NCBI RefSeq assembly: GCF_000186225.1
Contig: NC_014933.1
Coordinates: 2,604,001 to 2,668,000 of the forward strand
Source of the DNA: Bacteroides helcogenes P 36-108
GTDB lineage: Bacteria; Bacteroidota; Bacteroidia; Bacteroidales; Bacteroidaceae
Reading direction: 5' to 3'
Length of the DNA: 64,000 nt
The position numbers and the translations under genes are program-made. The notes below the pieces were generated by a model. The model saw only the letters and a list, made by a program, of their open reading frames with translations, made no database searches and was not told the DNA's origin. Position 1 is the stretch's first letter, and each line of letters starts with the position of its first letter. Positions 26,617 through 36,024 of this stretch are shown in pieces.

Positions 26617-27489
26617 ATGAAAACTCCTAAAATTATCGCAGAAATTGGTTGCAATCACAAAGGTGATATGTCAATCGCAAAAGAATTAATAGTGACAGCT
26701 GCAACATATTGTAATGCAGATGTTGTAAAATTTCAAAAACGTTGTAATAGGGAACTTCTTACGTTGGAAGAATATAATGCACCTCATCCTCATCCTGAAA
26801 ATTCTTATGGCATTACATATGGTGAACATCGTGAGTTCCTTGAATTTACGCTTAATCAACATCGTCAGTTGCAGAAATGGTGTCAAGAATATGGCATTGA
26901 ATATTCTACTTCTGTATGGGATATCACGTCGGCTAAAGAGATTTGTACTTTAAAACCCAATTTGATAAAGGTACCCTCTGCTTGTAATTTAAATAAAGGT
27001 TTGCTTGAATATCTTTGTGAATATTTTGAGGGGGAAATTCACCTCTCATTTGGGATGACTACTCGCCAAGAAGAAGAGAAAATTATACAATATTTTGAAT
27101 CTAAAGGTCGTAATAAAGATCTTGTGGTTTATGATTGTACATCTGGATATCCTGTACCTTTTGAAGATATATGTTTGCTTGAATTAACTCGATTACGTGA
27201 ATTATATGCTAATAGAGTAAATGCCATTGGATTTTCGGGACATCACTTAGGCATTGCTGTTGATTCAGCCGCAGTAGCATTGGGTGCGGAGTGGATTGAA
27301 CGACATTACACACTTGATCGTACGTGGAAAGGTACAGACCATGCAGCCTCACTTGAACCAGATGGGTTAAGAAAACTTGTGCGTGATTGTAAAGCTGTTG
27401 CGAAAGCTTTAGATTATAAAAAAGAAGATATTTTAGATATTGAGAAGATTCAACGTGAGAAGTTGAAAAAACATCAAGTAAAGTGGTAA
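26617..27489 (+). CDS. Nonulosonate (sialic acid/KDN-type) synthase, NeuB-like, no SAF domain
   Basis: 290 residues of the NeuB TIM barrel. It condenses phosphoenolpyruvate with a hexose derivative to give a nine-carbon acid. PKIIAEIGCNHKGD opens the barrel. VKFQKR and SGYPVPFED follow, and GFSGHHLG, ERHYTLDRTWKGTDHAASLEP is the C-terminal active-site face. The protein stops where most bacterial NeuB enzymes begin their SAF (antifreeze-like) domain, so it is about 50-60 residues short. No UDP-GlcNAc 2-epimerase (NeuC) is in the locus. A KDN-type pathway starting from mannose-6-phosphate would not need one; this substrate is an inference. Confidence 0.85.
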   Translation: MKTPKIIAEIGCNHKGDMSIAKELIVTAATYCNADVVKFQKRCNRELLTLEEYNAPHPHPENSYGITYGEHREFLEFTLNQHRQLQKWCQEYGIEYSTSVWDITSAKEICTLKPNLIKVPSACNLNKGLLEYLCEYFEGEIHLSFGMTTRQEEEKIIQYFESKGRNKDLVVYDCTSGYPVPFEDICLLELTRLRELYANRVNAIGFSGHHLGIAVDSAAVALGAEWIERHYTLDRTWKGTDHAASLEPDGLRKLVRDCKAVAKALDYKKEDILDIEKIQREKLKKHQVKW

Positions 27490-27504
27490 TTGTTTGAGGA
27501 ACGA

Positions 27505-28668
27505 ATGAAAACGATAGCGTTTATACCAGTAAGGGGAGGAAGTAAATCTATACCTCTTAAAAACATAAAACCTTTTTGTGGCAAACCTTTGGTTTGCTGG
27601 AATATTGAGGCTTTGGAAAGTTGTCCTTTGGTGGATGAAATAATTATAGCTACAGATAGTGATAAAATAGAGAACATAATAGTAGCGCAATCATATAAGA
27701 AAACTACTATTTATCGTCGTTCAGCTGAGAATGCTTCTGATACAGCAAGTACAGAGAGTGTGATGCTTGAGTATATCGACTATGCAAATCTCAATGAATC
27801 AGATATTTTTATGTTGGTTCAAGCTACTTCACCTTTAACAGAAACTCATCATTTTACAGAAGCACTATCTATGTATGGTCAGAACAAATATGATTCGATG
27901 TTGACTTGTGTCCGTAATTATCGTTTTTTTTGGCATGAGGATGGTACAAGTATGAATTATGATTATTGTAACCGTCCACGCCGTCAAAATTTTGCGGGTA
28001 TGTTGATGGAAAATGGTGCATTTTATATTAATATGGTGAAAAATATCCTTGAAAATAGAAATCGTTTGAGTGGAGATATAGGAATTTATGAGATGCCTCA
28101 ATATACCGCTATTGAAATAGATGAGCCTGATGATTGGATTGTGTTGGAAAAGTTGATGCAGAAGTATGTGCTTTCAAAAATTGAAAAATCAAAAAAGGTG
28201 AAACTATTTATTAGTGATGTGGATGGAACACTGACCGATGGAGGAATGTACTATGCTCAAACGGGATATGAACTTAAAAAATTCAATACTCGTGATGGAA
28301 TGGGTTTTCAGCTATTGCGTGAAGCGGGTATTAAAACTGGCATAATAACTAGTGAAAATACTCGAATTATAGATAATAGGGCTAAGAAATTGAAGATAGA
28401 TTATTTAATTCAAGGTAAGCGAGGAGAGGGCAAATTGGAGGCTGCAATGGAAGTCTGCAATCAAGAAGGTATATCACTTGATGAAGTGGCCTACATAGGT
28501 GATGATATAAACTGTTATAAATTACTTGATGCTGTAGGAATAAAAGCTTGTCCTGCTGATGCTTGTGAGAAAGTGAAACAGATAGATGGAATTCTATTGA
28601 TGGATAAAAAAGGTGGAGAAGGATGTGTGAGAGAATTTGCTGAAAAAATAATTAATGCTATAGAATGA
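27505..28668 (+). CDS. Bifunctional CMP-nonulosonate synthetase / KdsC-like phosphatase
   Basis: About 387 residues in two domains. The N-terminal cytidylyltransferase (about 1-225) has IPVRGGSKSIPLKNIKPFCG and MLVQATSPLT and activates the sugar acid with CTP. From about 231 a capless HAD phosphatase of KdsC type follows: nucleophile D238 in ISDVDGTLTDGG, ITSEN as motif II and GDDINCYK as motif IV. The order matches the two-domain layout of animal CMP-sialate synthetase. With the upstream NeuB-like gene it could form and dephosphorylate a 9-phosphate. I took the ATG at 27505, with GAGG upstream, instead of the TTG at 27490. It overlaps the next gene by 4 bp. Confidence 0.85.
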   Translation: MKTIAFIPVRGGSKSIPLKNIKPFCGKPLVCWNIEALESCPLVDEIIIATDSDKIENIIVAQSYKKTTIYRRSAENASDTASTESVMLEYIDYANLNESDIFMLVQATSPLTETHHFTEALSMYGQNKYDSMLTCVRNYRFFWHEDGTSMNYDYCNRPRRQNFAGMLMENGAFYINMVKNILENRNRLSGDIGIYEMPQYTAIEIDEPDDWIVLEKLMQKYVLSKIEKSKKVKLFISDVDGTLTDGGMYYAQTGYELKKFNTRDGMGFQLLREAGIKTGIITSENTRIIDNRAKKLKIDYLIQGKRGEGKLEAAMEVCNQEGISLDEVAYIGDDINCYKLLDAVGIKACPADACEKVKQIDGILLMDKKGGEGCVREFAEKIINAIE

Positions 28669-29999
28669 ATTATTTAGAAGATAAAAAATTGCTTGAGTTG
28701 CGTTTTAGCAATGGTATGATGATGCTACCATTTATGCGATATAAATTATTATGCAGTAAAAATCAAGAGAATATAATATCTTCTGTAAAAGTTCCCGTTT
28801 CTAAAGGTACTATTTTGTTGAGACTATTTAGTAATCTTTCCCAAATAGGAGTGAAGAAGAAAAAGCTTGTTTTTTTTTCTTCCACTCTTTTTAATATAGA
28901 AGTGGAGGGTAAGAAGGGTACCTACTATAACTCTATGGATGGTTATTATTATGATTTGTTTCCTAATGATAGTTTGTTGATTGAAGATGCTGATGATGAA
29001 TTTAGATGGCGAACTAAAGATTCTTATGAGTCAATGTCGTTCATAAATAACTATTTGTTATTCATTGCGTTTACGCTTAGTTGCCTTTTTAATAAGATTA
29101 AGCCTGTAAAAAGAATTGATTTTGAATATGTAGTTAAAAATTATCCGGGTCTTTATACTATTGAATATTTAGGACGTTTGGATTATTTTCATCGTATATA
29201 CTACTTTTTGATTAAATGGCTATTGAAAAAAACAAAATGCAAATGGATAGCTGTAAATTGTGGATCATATGGTGAAACTTACGCTCCACTTATCAAGGCG
29301 GCTCATGATTTAGATATAAAGGTGGCGGAAATGCAACATGGGGCTATTTCGCAATCGCATTTGGGTTACCATGCGGACGATTTTATAGCAAAAGATAAGG
29401 AATATGCAACTTATCTTCCGGACGTTTTATATAGTTTCGGTGAATATTGGAGTCAATATGTAAATTGGAAATATGAAATTATTCCAGTTGGTAATCCTCA
29501 TTTGAATCAATATATTAAACAATATGCCAATGAAGAAGTGATAAATGATTTTTTAATTATTTCCCAACCAGCCATACGAGAATATATATTGCCTTTTATA
29601 AAAGATTTGGCATCTCTTTACCCTGAAAAGAAAATTGTTCTAAGATTACATCCCCGTGACGTAGTTGAATTCTATGAAAAGGATGTAGATAAATATCCGA
29701 ATCTTTCTCTATCATTTTCAGAAATCAATCTTTATAAGGATCTTTCTCGAACTCATTATGTTGTGGGTGGTTATTCCACGTGTTTATTTGAGGCGATGGC
29801 CTTTTATAAAAAGATTGTTATTATAGATGCTCCAATAGTACGTAAATATTTTCCTACGGATATTGGTGTTTGGGTGAAATCTGCGGCCGAATTGAGCATG
29901 GTAGATCTGGACAATTGTAATTCTGTAGATTCAAGTAGTTTGTGGGCCAATGGATTTGAGGAGAAAGTAAAGCAGACATTAAAGGATTATATTAAATGA
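28665..29999 (+). CDS. GT-B-like protein, candidate sialyltransferase-type transferase
   Basis: 444 residues, not confidently assigned. The C-terminal half looks like a GT-B nucleotide-binding lobe. KVAEMQHGAISQSHLGYH is at about 220-240. KIVLRLHPRD holds an HP pair and VVGGYSTCLFEAMAF a conserved Ser; HP and Ser motifs mark several bacterial sialyl- and polysialyltransferase families. It overlaps the CMP-sugar synthetase gene by 4 bp, so use of its CMP-activated sugar is a reasonable inference. Alternatives are a Kdo-type or teichoic-acid-like polymerase. Confidence 0.5.
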   Translation: MNYLEDKKLLELRFSNGMMMLPFMRYKLLCSKNQENIISSVKVPVSKGTILLRLFSNLSQIGVKKKKLVFFSSTLFNIEVEGKKGTYYNSMDGYYYDLFPNDSLLIEDADDEFRWRTKDSYESMSFINNYLLFIAFTLSCLFNKIKPVKRIDFEYVVKNYPGLYTIEYLGRLDYFHRIYYFLIKWLLKKTKCKWIAVNCGSYGETYAPLIKAAHDLDIKVAEMQHGAISQSHLGYHADDFIAKDKEYATYLPDVLYSFGEYWSQYVNWKYEIIPVGNPHLNQYIKQYANEEVINDFLIISQPAIREYILPFIKDLASLYPEKKIVLRLHPRDVVEFYEKDVDKYPNLSLSFSEINLYKDLSRTHYVVGGYSTCLFEAMAFYKKIVIIDAPIVRKYFPTDIGVWVKSAAELSMVDLDNCNSVDSSSLWANGFEEKVKQTLKDYIK

Positions 30000-30000
30000 C

Positions 30001-31446
30001 ATGGCAATAAATAAGATACTCAAAAATTCATCTTTATATACTTTTTGTGCATTGCTACAAAAAGGGACTGGCTTTTTGTTATTGCCAATTTACACAACCT
30101 ATTTGAGACCGAAAGACTATGGTACAATGAATTTGATTACTTCCATTACTGGTTTTCTTTCCATTTTGTTTCTTGTTTCACTTCATGGAGCTGCGGCACG
30201 TTATCATTTTAAATATGTTAAGATTAAAGGGCAGGCTGTTGTTTGGGGTACTATTTTGTTGATGGTATTTTTCAATTCCATGTTTTGGGGATTATTTTTC
30301 ATCCTTTTTCATGATTTTTTTCTAACTCCTTTGGCGGAAGGAATATCTTTTTATCCATTGTTGCTTTTAGCTATATTGGGAACGATGCTTAGTCCTTTGT
30401 ATTTGCTTTATCAACAATGGCTTCAGTGTATACAAGATGGTACAAAATATACATTGAATTTGATATCCAACTTTCTGTTGCAGGTCTCTCTGAATTTACT
30501 CATGTTGATAGTGTTTCATCAAGGTGTTTTCGGTATGATACTATCTTCATTCATAGTTTCGGTGATTTTCTTCGTATACTCTATCATCAGCTTTTTACCT
30601 CATGTCACACTGCTAATCAATAAAAAGATGGCAGTTTCTGCCATGAAATATTCGATACCATTGATCCCTCATTCTGTATCAGGGTATTTATCGGTTATGT
30701 TAGATCGTGTACTTCTAAATAGGATTGTGGGGATTCAACAAGTTGGTTTGTATGGTATAGCAAATCAGTTCGGTAATATACTTAATTTAGTTACTTCAAG
30801 CATTAATCAAGCTTTTACTCCTTGGCTTTATCAAAAGTTGGAAAAGAAAGATGAATCATTGAGTTATGAACCAATATATAAGTTTGCGGAAATATCTAAT
30901 GTACTATGCTGTTTGGCAGCTTTGCTTATAACTATGTTTTCACCTGAGCTGATACAACTCATGACAACAGAAGAATTCTATTCTTCTTGGCAACCTATTG
31001 TCTTTATAACATTTGGCTATGTATTAAATGGATTATATTTCTTTTTTTCCAAGTCTCTATTTTTATCTTACACTAAATATGTAATGATTATAAGTCTTTC
31101 TACTGTTTTTCTGAATTTTATATTTAATATAATTCTTATTCCTCATTATAATTATATAGGTGCAGGTTTGTCATTCCTACTATCACAATTTGTAAGTTCA
31201 ATGCTTGCATTGATTTTATCGATGAAGTTGGTTCCTTATCTTAGATATCATTGGAAGAAAATGTATTTGACTTGTGTTGTTTTCTTTCTTTTGTGTACTA
31301 TGATTTTTTTCCTTCAGCTAATAGATAACTGGGGGCTTAGGCTAATGCTGAAAATAATTTTTACACATAGCATTGTTGGTGCCATATTTTATCTTTATAG
31401 AGATAGTTTGCGTTTATTCAAAAATCAAATATTCAAAAAGAAATAA
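30001..31446 (+). CDS. Polysaccharide flippase (Wzx type)
   Basis: 481 residues with about 12-14 hydrophobic helices. The N-terminus (MAINKILKNSSLYTFCALLQ, KGTGFLLLPIYTTYLRPKDYG) is typical of the polysaccharide-transporter/MATE-like flippases. It would move the lipid-linked repeat unit across the inner membrane for polymerisation by the Wzy encoded at 36 kb. Its start is one base after the previous stop codon. Confidence 0.92.
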   Translation: MAINKILKNSSLYTFCALLQKGTGFLLLPIYTTYLRPKDYGTMNLITSITGFLSILFLVSLHGAAARYHFKYVKIKGQAVVWGTILLMVFFNSMFWGLFFILFHDFFLTPLAEGISFYPLLLLAILGTMLSPLYLLYQQWLQCIQDGTKYTLNLISNFLLQVSLNLLMLIVFHQGVFGMILSSFIVSVIFFVYSIISFLPHVTLLINKKMAVSAMKYSIPLIPHSVSGYLSVMLDRVLLNRIVGIQQVGLYGIANQFGNILNLVTSSINQAFTPWLYQKLEKKDESLSYEPIYKFAEISNVLCCLAALLITMFSPELIQLMTTEEFYSSWQPIVFITFGYVLNGLYFFFSKSLFLSYTKYVMIISLSTVFLNFIFNIILIPHYNYIGAGLSFLLSQFVSSMLALILSMKLVPYLRYHWKKMYLTCVVFFLLCTMIFFLQLIDNWGLRLMLKIIFTHSIVGAIFYLYRDSLRLFKNQIFKKK

Positions 31447-31452
31447 GCATAT

Positions 31453-32448
31453 ATGACCGTACGCTATTTATCAAGGGATGATTATGAAGCGTGGAATCGC
31501 TTTGTGAATCAATCTCCTCAAGGGTTCATTTGGGATTATTCTTGGTGGTTAGAAACAATAACAGATGGAGATTATAAAATTTGTGCACTGCTTGATGATG
31601 ATAATCTAATAGTCGCTGGTATATCATTGCCATTTTTTTCTACAGGCACTATTCGCCAGCCTTTATTGACTCAGTCATTGGGTATGTTATATGAGGATAT
31701 GAGCAAACGTAATAATATGCGTCTTCAAAAACAACTTACTAATCAAAAGGAGTATTCTAATCAAATTGTAGATTTTGTGCTGAAAGACTTCAAACGATTT
31801 TCCATCTGTTTCAACTACAATTACGATTACTGGTTGCCTCTCTACTGGAAAGGTTTTAAGCAAACTACCCGTTATACTTATGTGATAGACTATTCCAACT
31901 ATGTACTTGAGGAGGAATTCAAACGTTTCAGCAAAGGACACAAATGGATTTTGAATAAGGTAGAGAAAAAGTCGGATTTGAGAGTCGTCAAGGTGGATGA
32001 CGTAGAGGAGTATTTAACAGAATCTGATAAAACGTATCAACGGCAAGGGGTGAGCAAACCTTATTCTAATGAAATGGTTCGTAGGCTCCATAACGAGGTG
32101 ATGAAGAGGGGTATGGGGACACTGCTGAAAATTGTTGATGGCGAGAATCAGACACATGCCATTGCTTTCTATCTTCATAATAACAGAGAAGTATATTATT
32201 GGTTGGGAGCGAGCGATGATAAATTGCGCGATAGTGGAGGGCATACTTACTTAACATGGTATGCAATTCGGTATTTTGCCGATAAGGTGCGTTTTTTTAA
32301 TTTTGGCGGTTCTATGATAGAGCATGTAGAACGTAATTTTCGCAATTTCAGTGCTATCCCACGCCAGTTTTTTGTAATTCAATATGGATTTGATACGGCA
32401 TGGGAAGAATGTAAAATGGCTATAAGAAAATTATTGGGAAGAGTATGA
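31453..32448 (+). CDS. FemAB-like GNAT acyltransferase
   Basis: 331 residues with a double-GNAT, FemAB/CelD-like pattern. RFVNQSPQGFIWDYSWWLE near the N-terminus is a hallmark. The C-terminal half has IAFYLHNNREVYYWLGAS, GHTYLTWYAIRYFAD and FNFGGSM. Such enzymes transfer amino-acyl or acyl groups. In a capsule locus one would expect N- or O-acylation of a sugar, possibly the amino-sugar made by the next gene, which it overlaps by 4 bp. The substrate is unknown. Confidence 0.75.
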   Translation: MTVRYLSRDDYEAWNRFVNQSPQGFIWDYSWWLETITDGDYKICALLDDDNLIVAGISLPFFSTGTIRQPLLTQSLGMLYEDMSKRNNMRLQKQLTNQKEYSNQIVDFVLKDFKRFSICFNYNYDYWLPLYWKGFKQTTRYTYVIDYSNYVLEEEFKRFSKGHKWILNKVEKKSDLRVVKVDDVEEYLTESDKTYQRQGVSKPYSNEMVRRLHNEVMKRGMGTLLKIVDGENQTHAIAFYLHNNREVYYWLGASDDKLRDSGGHTYLTWYAIRYFADKVRFFNFGGSMIEHVERNFRNFSAIPRQFFVIQYGFDTAWEECKMAIRKLLGRV

Positions 32449-33563
32449 TAGTACGATCACGTCCTGATATTGATGAAAGACTATTATTGGCTCTATTGAA
32501 CAATAGGGATTTGCAGGAAAGTCCATCCCAACCAGAAAATCTGTTTTTTTTCAATAGTGGTTCGTCCTCATTAAGATTTTTTCTGAGTCTTTTGGGGAGT
32601 GGCAAACGGATAGGGCTTCAAGTCTTTACATGCTCTACAGTATTAGAGGCCGTAAATACATCTGGTTGCATTCCGGTATTTATGGATATTAATAAGGACT
32701 TCTTTACAACAACTATTGATATTGTTAGTCAACATATACATTCGATTGATGTACTTGTACTGACTCACATTTGTGGTATTCCAAATCCTGATTATGTTGA
32801 AATTAAGAAACTGTGCAAAAACCATGGAGTGGTTTTAATAGATGATCTTTGCCAAACTTTTAGGGCGAAAGTATCAGATAAATGTTTGGAAGATTTATCT
32901 GAAAATTATTTTTATAGTTTCTTTTTTGATAAGCCCATAGCAGCGGCCTCTGGAGGGATGCTTAAAGTATCAGCCGATTTGTCTCAAAAAGCATTGTTAG
33001 CCTATAATCAATTGCCTAAAGAAAATAATTATATTGGAAAGAAATTACTGAACAAATTGTATTGGATGAATAAACTTCTGGATCCACAGTTTTATGACCG
33101 TGATTTCAGAACAGGTACGATATGGGATGATTTTTTACTGGAGTACTATCCTCTTTCTTTAAATATAAAGTATCTTCACTGGCTATTGTACTCTAAAATA
33201 GGTATTCTTTTCGCAAAACTAAGGCTAAGAGGAGGTAGTAGCCCAATTAAAAGGATGTCTGATATTCAAAGGAATTATATTCTTCAGCAAATGACACAGT
33301 TTACTTCGACTAATCATAGATTGGTAGATTATTGTTTGAAACACAAGATAAAATTGCCTTCGTATCTCACTGACGAAAGGATAGAATGTTCCCTTGGTAA
33401 GCGTTGTTTGATTGAGGATAATCTTCAAATTGAAAAAGAAGGTAAAGAAATAGCTTTGTATAATTGGCCAAACTTAATATGTAAGAATAAATTGGAATAT
33501 CCTATAGCTGCTTCTGTTATTGAAGACTATGTAAATCTGCCTATATGGTATAGGAATATATAA
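32445..33563 (+). CDS. DegT/DnrJ-type PLP aminotransferase, divergent
   Basis: 372 residues. FFFNSGSSSLRFFLSLL is the cofactor-phosphate loop, D133/D134 (VLIDDLCQTF) would contact the PLP ring nitrogen, and K163 (FYSFFFDKPIAAASGGML) is the probable PLP lysine. The SFFFDKP motif differs from the usual SF(H/N)xxK context, so this is a divergent branch. It probably aminates a keto-sugar nucleotide. It starts inside the end of the FemAB-like gene, suggesting amination followed by acylation. Confidence 0.8.
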   Translation: MIVRSRPDIDERLLLALLNNRDLQESPSQPENLFFFNSGSSSLRFFLSLLGSGKRIGLQVFTCSTVLEAVNTSGCIPVFMDINKDFFTTTIDIVSQHIHSIDVLVLTHICGIPNPDYVEIKKLCKNHGVVLIDDLCQTFRAKVSDKCLEDLSENYFYSFFFDKPIAAASGGMLKVSADLSQKALLAYNQLPKENNYIGKKLLNKLYWMNKLLDPQFYDRDFRTGTIWDDFLLEYYPLSLNIKYLHWLLYSKIGILFAKLRLRGGSSPIKRMSDIQRNYILQQMTQFTSTNHRLVDYCLKHKIKLPSYLTDERIECSLGKRCLIEDNLQIEKEGKEIALYNWPNLICKNKLEYPIAASVIEDYVNLPIWYRNI

Positions 33564-33584
33564 TAAATAAACATTTTACACATA

Positions 33585-34865
33585 ATGGACTCAATAAAAA
33601 TTTGCGTAATCGGTCTCGGTTATGTAGGGCTACCTTTGGCCCGTCTTTTTTCCACTAAGTATCAAACCATTGGTTTTGATATGGACCAAAAGCGTGTGGA
33701 TTACTTAATGTCTGGCCATGATTCTACATTTGAAGTGTCTGATGAATTGTTACAAGATGCCATTTACAATCACGGGTTTATATGTACTACAAATATGGAT
33801 AAAATTCGTGACTGCAATTTTTATGTGGTTGCAGTTCCTACTCCTGTGGATGACAATAATCGTCCAGATCTTCGTCCTTTATGGGGAGCCAGCGAGACGG
33901 TGGGTAAAGTTATCAAGAAAGGTGACATTGTGGTTTATGAATCTACTGTTTATCCTGGGGTCACTGAGGAGGAATGCTTGCCTGTGGTGGAACGTGTATC
34001 AGGTTTGAAGTTTAATGAAGACTTCTTTGCCGGTTATTCTCCCGAACGTATCAATCCCGGAGATAAATTTCATACGGTAGAGAAGATAAAAAAAGTAACA
34101 TCAGGTTCTACTCCGGAGATTGCAGATGTTGTGGATGCGGTTTATAATTCGGTATTGGTGAATGGCACTCATAAAGCGCCAAATATCAAGGTGGCGGAAG
34201 CATCGAAGATCATAGAGAATTCTCAGCGTGATGTGAATATCGCTTTTATGAATGAATTGGCGAAGATATTCAATGCAATGGGTATTGATACTAATGATGT
34301 GATAGAGGCTGCTGCCTCTAAATGGAACTTTATCAAGTTGAAACCGGGCTTGGTTGGTGGACATTGTATAAGTGTGGATCCTTATTATTTGATTCAGAAA
34401 GCACAAGTGTATGGCGTGCTGCCCCGTGTGATGTTTTCTGCACGTCGCTTGAATGACGGTATGGGTGATTATGTAGGCAATCAAGCGATAAAGTTGATGA
34501 ACAAGAAAGGGGTGTTGGTTAAGGATAGTAAAATTTTGATTTTAGGTTTCACATTTAAGGAAAATTGTCCGGATGTGCGTAACACCAAGGTTATTGATAT
34601 ATACCACACATTAGAGGAATATACAAAAAACATCACCGTATATGATCCTTGGGCAGATGCTGATAGGGTTAAATATGAGTATGGTGTGAATTTGTCTGCC
34701 AATTCGTTCGATTCATTGAAGGGAAAATTTGATGCCGTGGTATTGGCTGTAGCTCATAAAGAATTTGTGTCCATTGATATACGCTCATTTCTGAAGGATA
34801 AAAATGGGGTAGTATATGATGTAAAGGGTGTTTTAAATAGAGAAGTAGTTGATGGAAGATTATAA
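33585..34865 (+). CDS. UDP-N-acetylhexosamine 6-dehydrogenase (TviB/WbpO type)
   Basis: 426 residues. It oxidises C6 of a UDP-HexNAc to the uronic acid with two NAD. The Rossmann start is CVIGLGYVGLPLAR. The linker carries the conserved AEASKIIENSQRDVNIAFMN, and the catalytic cysteine is C261 in LVGGHCISVDPYYL. The C-terminal UDP-binding part has ILGFTFKENCPDVRNTK. Sequence features favour the Vi-antigen TviB group over UDP-glucose dehydrogenase. It supplies an acidic sugar to the capsule. Confidence 0.9.
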   Translation: MDSIKICVIGLGYVGLPLARLFSTKYQTIGFDMDQKRVDYLMSGHDSTFEVSDELLQDAIYNHGFICTTNMDKIRDCNFYVVAVPTPVDDNNRPDLRPLWGASETVGKVIKKGDIVVYESTVYPGVTEEECLPVVERVSGLKFNEDFFAGYSPERINPGDKFHTVEKIKKVTSGSTPEIADVVDAVYNSVLVNGTHKAPNIKVAEASKIIENSQRDVNIAFMNELAKIFNAMGIDTNDVIEAAASKWNFIKLKPGLVGGHCISVDPYYLIQKAQVYGVLPRVMFSARRLNDGMGDYVGNQAIKLMNKKGVLVKDSKILILGFTFKENCPDVRNTKVIDIYHTLEEYTKNITVYDPWADADRVKYEYGVNLSANSFDSLKGKFDAVVLAVAHKEFVSIDIRSFLKDKNGVVYDVKGVLNREVVDGRL

Positions 34866-36024
34866 AAAGAAGCCTATTATCTTATATGTTACACACTATT
34901 CAGAACTTTTAGGAGCTAATCGTTCACTTTTATCAGTTGTAATAGCTGTAAAGAATAAGTTATGTTTTGATCCGGTAGTATTAGTCCCTTTATATGGCGC
35001 ATTAACAAAAGAATTAGAAGCTTATGGCATCAAATATTATGTATGCCATTTTAGAGCCTCTACATTTGATAGGAAAAACCTTTTCGATGTAATGAAAGGT
35101 TGGTTACGTGAAGTAATTAATTTCTCTTGTGTACTTTATTTTTTTTATAAGTTCCGGAATCAGAATATTGCACTGGTTCATTCCAATTCTAGTGTTTTGA
35201 ATGTAGGTGCTTATTTGTCTGTTTTATTACGAGTTCCTCATATATGGCATTTTAGGGAGTTCGTGAAGCAACATTTTCATTGGTCTTATAATTGGGGGGA
35301 TTCTTATCAATACTGGTTATATGCAAAGTGCTCAGATTATATTGTGGTAATATCAAAGTCTTTAGGTGAGTATTGTGAAGAAAAATTATCTAAGACAAAT
35401 ATTGCTTTAATTTATAATGGCGTTGATATAAAATATTATGCTTGTTTATCTGATGAAAAAACAATATTCAATATTGCTTTAGTGGGTATAATAAGTCCGG
35501 GAAAACATCAAGATATAGTTATACGAGCTGTGGCTAAATTGGTAAATGAATATAAGATAAGAAATATCCATTTGCATATTTTGGGTGCATTTTCAGAAGA
35601 TCAGTCATATGAAAAACTAATTAAAAGGTTAATTGCCGAATCTGGTATTTCACATTATGTTTCCCTACATGGTTATTGCAATAATGTCAGTGAGCATTTA
35701 GCAAAATGCAAGATTGGTGTACTTGCTTCTGAGTATGAAGCTTTTGGGAGAGTTACTATAGAATATATGCTATCTCGGCTTGTACCTGTCGTTAGCAATT
35801 CCGGTGCTAATATAGAGATTATTAGAGATGGGGAAAATGGTATGATATTTGAATTGAATAATATTGAACAGTTGTGTGAAAAATTGTTGCATTTATTTGA
35901 TTCTCCGCAGCTTATAGCAACACTATCAGAAAGAGCCCAATTAGAAGCAAGATCCAAATACACGATAGAAAAAAATGTAGAACACATAATGAATTTATAT
36001 GAATTTGTTTGTGAGAAAATGTAG
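34852..36024 (+). CDS. Glycosyltransferase family 4
   Basis: 390 residues, GT-B. The N-terminal acceptor lobe begins PIILYVTHYSELLGANRSL. The C-terminal donor lobe shows NIALVGIISPGKHQDIVIRA, HLHILGAFSE and the E-x7-E motif in SEYEAFGRVTIEYM. The ATG at 34852 is used, so it overlaps the dehydrogenase gene by 14 bp. It adds one sugar of the repeat unit on the cytoplasmic face; donor unknown. Confidence 0.9.
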   Translation: MEDYKKKPIILYVTHYSELLGANRSLLSVVIAVKNKLCFDPVVLVPLYGALTKELEAYGIKYYVCHFRASTFDRKNLFDVMKGWLREVINFSCVLYFFYKFRNQNIALVHSNSSVLNVGAYLSVLLRVPHIWHFREFVKQHFHWSYNWGDSYQYWLYAKCSDYIVVISKSLGEYCEEKLSKTNIALIYNGVDIKYYACLSDEKTIFNIALVGIISPGKHQDIVIRAVAKLVNEYKIRNIHLHILGAFSEDQSYEKLIKRLIAESGISHYVSLHGYCNNVSEHLAKCKIGVLASEYEAFGRVTIEYMLSRLVPVVSNSGANIEIIRDGENGMIFELNNIEQLCEKLLHLFDSPQLIATLSERAQLEARSKYTIEKNVEHIMNLYEFVCEKM

